Positions 12,941 through 16,229 of a stretch of DNA of 16,229 bases are shown here, piece by piece (the stretch's first letter is position 1; every line of letters starts with the position of its first letter). A program made the translations under genes and the position numbers. Below the pieces are notes generated by a model. The model saw only the letters and a list, made by a program, of their open reading frames with translations, was not told where the DNA came from and ran no database searches. The DNA is from DASYVD01 sp036000545 (GTDB taxonomy: Bacteria > Actinomycetota > UBA4738 > CALAEC01). The stretch spans positions 1 through 16,229 of the forward strand of contig DASYVD010000085.1 in assembly GCA_036000545.1 (NCBI GenBank), read 5' to 3'.

Positions 12941-12972
12941 CTACCTGTTTTGTCAACATTCTCCGGAGAGAC
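12941..12972 (+). repeat. Dispersed ~30-bp repeat, copy R4
   Basis: CTACCTGTTTTGTCAACATT followed by CTCCGGAGAGAC, including the perfect palindrome TCTCCGGAGA (12960-12969). It lies about 70 bases upstream of the shikimate-dehydrogenase-like gene and in the same orientation as the other three copies. Confidence 0.6.
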
Positions 12973-13028
12973 CGAAAGCCTATGCTCCCTACCGGCCCAC
13001 CTTGACCGACGCCGCGCGACGGAGGTAT

Positions 13029-13047
13029 CTGTCCGGATGTCATGACA
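13029..13047. promoter_or_regulatory. Candidate GntR operator overlapping the start of the shikimate-dehydrogenase-like gene
   Basis: CTGTCCGGA (13029-13037) repeats half of the 18-bp palindrome at 14038-14055. It is directly followed by the perfect palindrome TGTCATGACA (13038-13047), which shares the TGTCNNGACA form and contains the ATG at 13042. A bound repressor would cover the translation start. Confidence 0.5.
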
Positions 13048-14010
13048 GGTGCCCATTCGCCTGGGCCGCGGGCTACCAGGGCTCACTCCGATCGGGGGCA
13101 ACTCCTGTTCATAGGGGTGAGCACCTCCGGGTCGAGCATTATGGAGCTCTTTCCTCGGTGGGCCCAGATCCTGGGACTGGATGCGGGTATCGAGGGACGG
13201 GACATCCCCCTCGGGGCAGAGCCCGATGCATACCTGAGAGCGGTCGGCGAGATCGCTGACGACCCAGGAATCGCGGGTGCGCTGGTCACCACCCACAAGG
13301 TCGCCGTGTACGAGCATGCCGGGTCTCTCTTCGGCAGCCTCGATCGATACGCCCACCTCTGTAGGGAGATCTCCTGCATCTCCAAGCGTGGCGAGGTGCT
13401 CGTAGGCCACGCCAAGGACCCGATCACGGCCGGGCGAGCCATGGACCACATGCTGGGCATCGACTACTGGCGTAATCGCCAGGCGGACGTACTCTGCATG
13501 GGGGCGGGCGGGGCGGGCACTGCTATCACGGTCCGGCTGCTCACGGCGGAACACGGTCCGGCCCGGATCGTGGTCACTGATGTCGAGCCCGCCCGGATCG
13601 AATCCCTCGCGGCGATCTGCCAGAAGCTCGAAGCACCGGCGGTGCAACTCGTCCTCGTGAGCGGGCCGGAGGAGACCGAAGCGCTGCTCACCGAGCTTCG
13701 CCCCGAGTCGGTGGTGGTGAACGCCACCGGCATGGGGAAGGACCTTCCCGGCTCGCCGGTGTCCGATGCGGCGAACTTCCCTCGGGGGGCCGTGGTATGG
13801 GACCTCAACTACCGGGGTGAGCTGGCCGTCCTTCGCCTCGCTCGCCAGAGGATCGACCAGCTCGGCCTCCGCATCCACGACGGGTGGCGGTACTTCCTCC
13901 ACGGATGGACAGAGGTCATCGCCGAGGTCTACGCGCTGGACCTCACGCCGTCCCTCTTCGAGCGGATGGCTCGTGCCGCAGAGCCCCTGAGGCCGAGCCC
14001 GCCATCTTGA
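13042..14010 (+). CDS. Shikimate dehydrogenase-like NAD(P) oxidoreductase of a catabolic cluster
   Basis: 322 residues with AroE architecture. The N-terminal substrate domain has LLFIGVSTSGSSIMELFPRW in place of the usual GxPxxHSxSPxxHN. VTTHK (82-86) supplies the catalytic Lys, and KDP (125-127) supplies the Asp of the NTD motif. The nucleotide-binding domain has GAGGAGTAI (154-162), D180 at the end of the next strand, NATGMGKDLPGSP (227-239) and VVWDLNYRGE. The altered N-terminal motif suggests a substrate other than dehydroshikimate, such as a cyclic polyol or sugar-acid relative, and AroE paralogues of this kind occur next to sugar ABC transporters. ATG 13042 has GGAGGT but 15 bases away, so the start is uncertain; the first ~20 residues are low-complexity. 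It is followed 69 bases later by gntR in the same orientation. Confidence 0.82.
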   Translation: MTGAHSPGPRATRAHSDRGQLLFIGVSTSGSSIMELFPRWAQILGLDAGIEGRDIPLGAEPDAYLRAVGEIADDPGIAGALVTTHKVAVYEHAGSLFGSLDRYAHLCREISCISKRGEVLVGHAKDPITAGRAMDHMLGIDYWRNRQADVLCMGAGGAGTAITVRLLTAEHGPARIVVTDVEPARIESLAAICQKLEAPAVQLVLVSGPEETEALLTELRPESVVVNATGMGKDLPGSPVSDAANFPRGAVVWDLNYRGELAVLRLARQRIDQLGLRIHDGWRYFLHGWTEVIAEVYALDLTPSLFERMARAAEPLRPSPPS

Positions 14011-14037
14011 CACTGAGTCCTGGCCAACCGTAAGGTC

Positions 14038-14055
14038 ATCCTGTCCGGACAGGAT
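14038..14055. promoter_or_regulatory. 18-bp perfect palindrome, probable autoregulatory GntR operator
   Basis: ATCCTGTCCGGACAGGAT is a perfect inverted repeat 24 bases upstream of the gntR start, in the only sizeable intergenic space of the cluster. HutC-type GntR proteins bind palindromes of this size. It shares CTGTCCGGA with the region at the start of the first gene of the cluster. Confidence 0.7.
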
Positions 14056-14079
14056 TATCCCGGGGTTCGGGGGCAAGAC

Positions 14080-14889
14080 GTGGCCGTCAGGCTGCCGACA
14101 TCTCGCATCGCCAGGACCTCGCCCGTCCCCTTCTACTTCCAGCTCAAGAAGACCCTGGCCGAGGAGATCCTCACCGGACGGTGGGCCCCTGGGGAAAGGC
14201 TCCCGTCGGAGCCGGCCATCTGCGAGCACTTCGAGGTCTCTCGCACGACCGTGCGCCAAGCCCTGGCCGAGCTGGAGGCCGAGGGGATGATCCGACGAGA
14301 CAAGGGCCGCGGTACCTTCGTGGCCGATCCCCAGTCGACCTCGTGGCTCCTACAGTCTTCTGCGGGCTTTTACGAGGAGGCGGTGCGCGCCGGGCACACC
14401 GTGATCTCGAAGCTCCTCCGGGGGGGTCTGGAGGTCCTGCCGAGCTGGGCGTGCGACGCGCTCGAACTGCCGCCTGGGAGCGAGGGCGTGACCATCGAGC
14501 GTCTCCGATGGGTGGACGGCCGGCTCGTGATGTACGTCGTCAATCACCTGCCGGCTCGTCTCACGGACGCCGTGATCGAAGCGGATCTGGCGACAGGATC
14601 CCTGTACCGAACTCTCGAGGATCGGGAGGGCCTACAGGTCTTCGGCGGGCGCCGAGTGGTGGAAGCCGTGACCGCCCAGGAGGATCTGGCTCGGCTCCTC
14701 GAGGTGGAGGCTGGGGCGCCTCTCTTGCTCGTGGAGTCCGTGTCGTGGGACCGCGAGCACCTCCCGTTCGAGTGTTACCGGGCATGGCATCGGGCGGACC
14801 GCACCAGGATCGAGGTTCAGGTAGTCACGCGGGCCGTGGCCAGCCGAGCGGGGTTCGACGCACGGACGTTGAGGATCGAGGCGCGATGA
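14080..14889 (+). CDS. GntR-family transcriptional regulator, HutC subfamily (UTRA ligand domain)
   Basis: 269 residues from GTG 14080 (weak GGGGG-type ribosome binding site). The winged helix lies at about 17-82: FYFQLKKTLAEEILTGRWAP, GERLPSEPAICEHFEVSRTT, VRQALAELEAEGMIRRDKGR, GTFVA. The UTRA domain follows at about 100-262, with the family pattern VTIERLRWVDGRLVMY, LARLLEVEAGAPLLLVE and the closing FECYRAWHRADRTRIEVQVV. UTRA domains bind small metabolites such as sugar phosphates or amino-acid derivatives and usually relieve repression. The palindrome at 14038-14055 suggests autoregulation. The stop overlaps the next start (ATGA at 14886), so it is translationally coupled to the SDR gene and belongs to the same operon. 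Confidence 0.93.
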   Translation: MAVRLPTSRIARTSPVPFYFQLKKTLAEEILTGRWAPGERLPSEPAICEHFEVSRTTVRQALAELEAEGMIRRDKGRGTFVADPQSTSWLLQSSAGFYEEAVRAGHTVISKLLRGGLEVLPSWACDALELPPGSEGVTIERLRWVDGRLVMYVVNHLPARLTDAVIEADLATGSLYRTLEDREGLQVFGGRRVVEAVTAQEDLARLLEVEAGAPLLLVESVSWDREHLPFECYRAWHRADRTRIEVQVVTRAVASRAGFDARTLRIEAR

Positions 14890-15641
14890 AACCGCAGAAG
14901 GCCGCCATCGTCACCGGGGCAACCAGCGGGATCGGCCGGGCCGCGGCTCTGGCCATCGGCGACGCAGGCTGGTGGGTGCTGGCGGGGGGAACCGACGAGC
15001 GCCGGGGAGAGGAGGTCGCTGCCGAGCTCGCCGGGCGGTCGGGCGGTGAGTTCATGGCCGGGGACCTCACCCAAGACGAGACCGCCGAGCGGCTCGTCCG
15101 TCATGCGGTTGAAGCCACCGGGCGCCTCGACCTGGCGGTCTATTGCGCAGGAGTCCACTTCTTGGCCACGGTGGAGGAGACCGATCCGAAGGACTACGAC
15201 CGGCTCATGGACACGAATCTCAGGGGCGCGGTCCTCCTGGCCAGGGCGGCCGTCCCGGCGATGCGAAAGTCAGGCGGCGGGGTGATCGTAAATGTCTCCA
15301 GCGAGGCCGGGCTGGTCGCCGTGCCTGACCAAGTGGCCTACAACGTCTCGAAGGCCGGGCTGTTAATGCTCACCAAGTCGATCGCGGCCGATCACGCTAA
15401 GGACGGGATCAGGGCGGTCTCCGTGTGCCCGGGGACTACCAAGACCCCGCTTGTGGAGCGGGCCATCCAGTCCGCTCCGGATCCCGAGGCGCACGAGCGA
15501 TGGCTGGCGTCGAGCCGACCGTCCAACCGGCTCGGGACGCCCGAGGAGATCGCTGCCGCCATCGTGTTCGCCGCTAGCGACGAGGCAGGGTACATGACGG
15601 GGTCCGAGATCGTCATCGACGGCGGTTACACCGCCGTCTGA
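14886..15641 (+). CDS. Short-chain dehydrogenase/reductase (classical SDR)
   Basis: 251 residues, standard length for classical SDRs. TGATSGIG (10-17) binds the nucleotide. CAG (87-89) stands where NAG is usual. N111 is in the MDTNLRG segment. NVSS (136-139) supplies the catalytic Ser. YNVSK (152-156) gives Tyr152 and Lys156, and the C-terminus has VCPGTTKTP, then GSEIVIDGGYTAV. All catalytic residues are present. The start at 14886 is fixed by the ATGA overlap with gntR. Between an AroE-like enzyme and a sugar-binding lipoprotein it most likely oxidises a polyol, sugar or cyclitol; the substrate cannot be told from sequence. The residue after the second strand is G-T rather than D, so cofactor preference (NAD or NADP) is unclear. 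Confidence 0.93.
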   Translation: MKPQKAAIVTGATSGIGRAAALAIGDAGWWVLAGGTDERRGEEVAAELAGRSGGEFMAGDLTQDETAERLVRHAVEATGRLDLAVYCAGVHFLATVEETDPKDYDRLMDTNLRGAVLLARAAVPAMRKSGGGVIVNVSSEAGLVAVPDQVAYNVSKAGLLMLTKSIAADHAKDGIRAVSVCPGTTKTPLVERAIQSAPDPEAHERWLASSRPSNRLGTPEEIAAAIVFAASDEAGYMTGSEIVIDGGYTAV

Positions 15642-15659
15642 GAGGAGGGGGGAGGCAAG

Positions 15660-16229
15660 ATGCGCATACGCGGGTACGTGGCCCTGGTGGCGGTGTTCGT
15701 GCTCGTCGCTGCGTCGTGCGGACGGGGCGACGAGGACCAGGAAGGCACTCGGTTCGAGCAGGAGATCGTCATCGGGTGGACGCCCCCCGACATCACCGGG
15801 GTGTTCCAGACGGCCACGGACTTCTTCGAGGCGGCGGCGGCCGATGCCAACCAGAACGGCTTCAACGTCAGGGTCATCAGCCGTTCGCCGGAGACGCACG
15901 TGGCCTTCGCGGACCAGGTGGCCATCATCGAGGATTACGTGTCCCGGAAGGTCGACGTCATCGCCATCTCTCCGGTGGATACAGAGGCGATCAAGCCCGC
16001 GGTTCGCCAGGCCAACGAGGCCGGCATCCCAGTGATCATCGTGAACCTCCTGGAGGAGCAGGAAGGGATCGCCGTCGCCGCCTACATTGGATTCGACAAC
16101 TCCGAGGCGGCTTCGGTATCGGCGTACTCGGTCCTCGACTACTTCGGCGGCCCGGGGGTCTTGGGCACCGGCGATGAGGTGGACGTGCCGGAGGACCAGT
16201 ACCTCGACCTGGAGTGGTGGCAGGGCGTT
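15660..16229 (+). CDS. Ribose/sugar-type ABC transporter substrate-binding lipoprotein (partial, runs off the window)
   Basis: 190 codons are visible with no stop. The start at 15660 has a very strong ribosome binding site (GAGGAGGGGGGAGGCAAG) 18 bases after the SDR stop. A lipoprotein signal (MRIRGYVALVAVFVLVAASC, lipidated Cys20) leads into a type-I periplasmic-binding fold (Peripla_BP_4 / ribose class). Visible pieces are IVIGWTPPDITGVFQTATDF, FEAAAADANQNGFNVRVISR, the QVAIIEDYVSRKVDVIAISP segment, VDTEAIKPAVRQANEAGIPV, then IIVN and AYIGFDNSEA. All are typical of sugar or polyol receptors. The ABC ATPase and permease genes would be expected downstream. Together with the upstream dehydrogenases and GntR regulator it makes an uptake-plus-oxidation operon. 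Confidence 0.9.
   Translation, partial: MRIRGYVALVAVFVLVAASCGRGDEDQEGTRFEQEIVIGWTPPDITGVFQTATDFFEAAAADANQNGFNVRVISRSPETHVAFADQVAIIEDYVSRKVDVIAISPVDTEAIKPAVRQANEAGIPVIIVNLLEEQEGIAVAAYIGFDNSEAASVSAYSVLDYFGGPGVLGTGDEVDVPEDQYLDLEWWQGV

Noticed and set aside
527..12972. CRISPR-like or attC-like array made of the R repeats
   Set aside because: Copies are kilobases apart and imperfect, without regular spacers or an integrase of the integron type nearby. Kept only as a dispersed repeat.
12613..14259. A 548-residue minus-strand frame crossing repeat R4 and the shikimate-dehydrogenase-like gene
   Set aside because: It is antisense to a well-supported enzyme gene and part of gntR, and has no domain of its own.

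Overview
The window is high-GC DNA with strongly GC-biased third codon positions, lipoprotein signal peptides, a SigJ-like ECF41 sigma factor and tRNA-Gly-type attachment sites. This fits an actinomycete-type bacterium, probably an uncultured Actinomycetota member; that is inferred from gene style, as there is no marker gene. Much of the window looks like a repeatedly invaded and decaying integration zone. The last 3.2 kb is an ordinary intact catabolic cluster.

Layout. 1-1000: the 3' end of an unknown gene, then short 3' scraps of an epimerase, a quinone-reductase-like enzyme and a glyoxalase-fold protein, with a first tRNA-Gly-derived attachment site and a dead integrase start between them. 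989-3800: the best-defined functional unit, an ECF41 sigma factor with three exact copies of the ECF41 promoter motif. One copy precedes its own gene, one precedes a divergent small membrane protein gene, and one precedes a DoxX-like / cupredoxin lipoprotein / (truncated) flavin reductase operon. 3800-6006: gene debris, including an N-terminal fragment, a methyltransferase tail, an IS transposase lacking its 5' end and a regulator scrap. 6014-8157: two translationally coupled minus-strand genes, a large CARDB-domain membrane protein and a cytoplasmic partner of unknown function. 8526-10250: a short FG-GAP protein, a strong terminator, stacked palindromes and another methyltransferase tail. 10121-11100: a second attachment site followed by a broken tyrosine integrase, which runs into a lipoprotein gene that has lost its end. 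11860-12243: a two-CBS-domain protein. 13042-16229: a shikimate-dehydrogenase-like gene, a GntR/HutC regulator, an SDR dehydrogenase and the start of a ribose-type ABC substrate-binding lipoprotein. This looks like a carbohydrate or polyol uptake and oxidation operon controlled through TGTCNNGACA operators.

Three things stand out. First, a self-contained ECF41 regulon can be read directly from the DNA. Second, two attachment-site/integrase modules 9.5 kb apart share a 47-bp identical core, 11-bp-phased TTGCCCATG iterons and identical internal spacings, as expected of stacked integrative elements. Third, a dispersed ~30-bp repeat occurs four times in the same orientation; its palindromic end is conserved by a compensatory change in two copies, and one copy lies at a gene breakpoint. 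No CRISPR array, rRNA or intact tRNA was seen.
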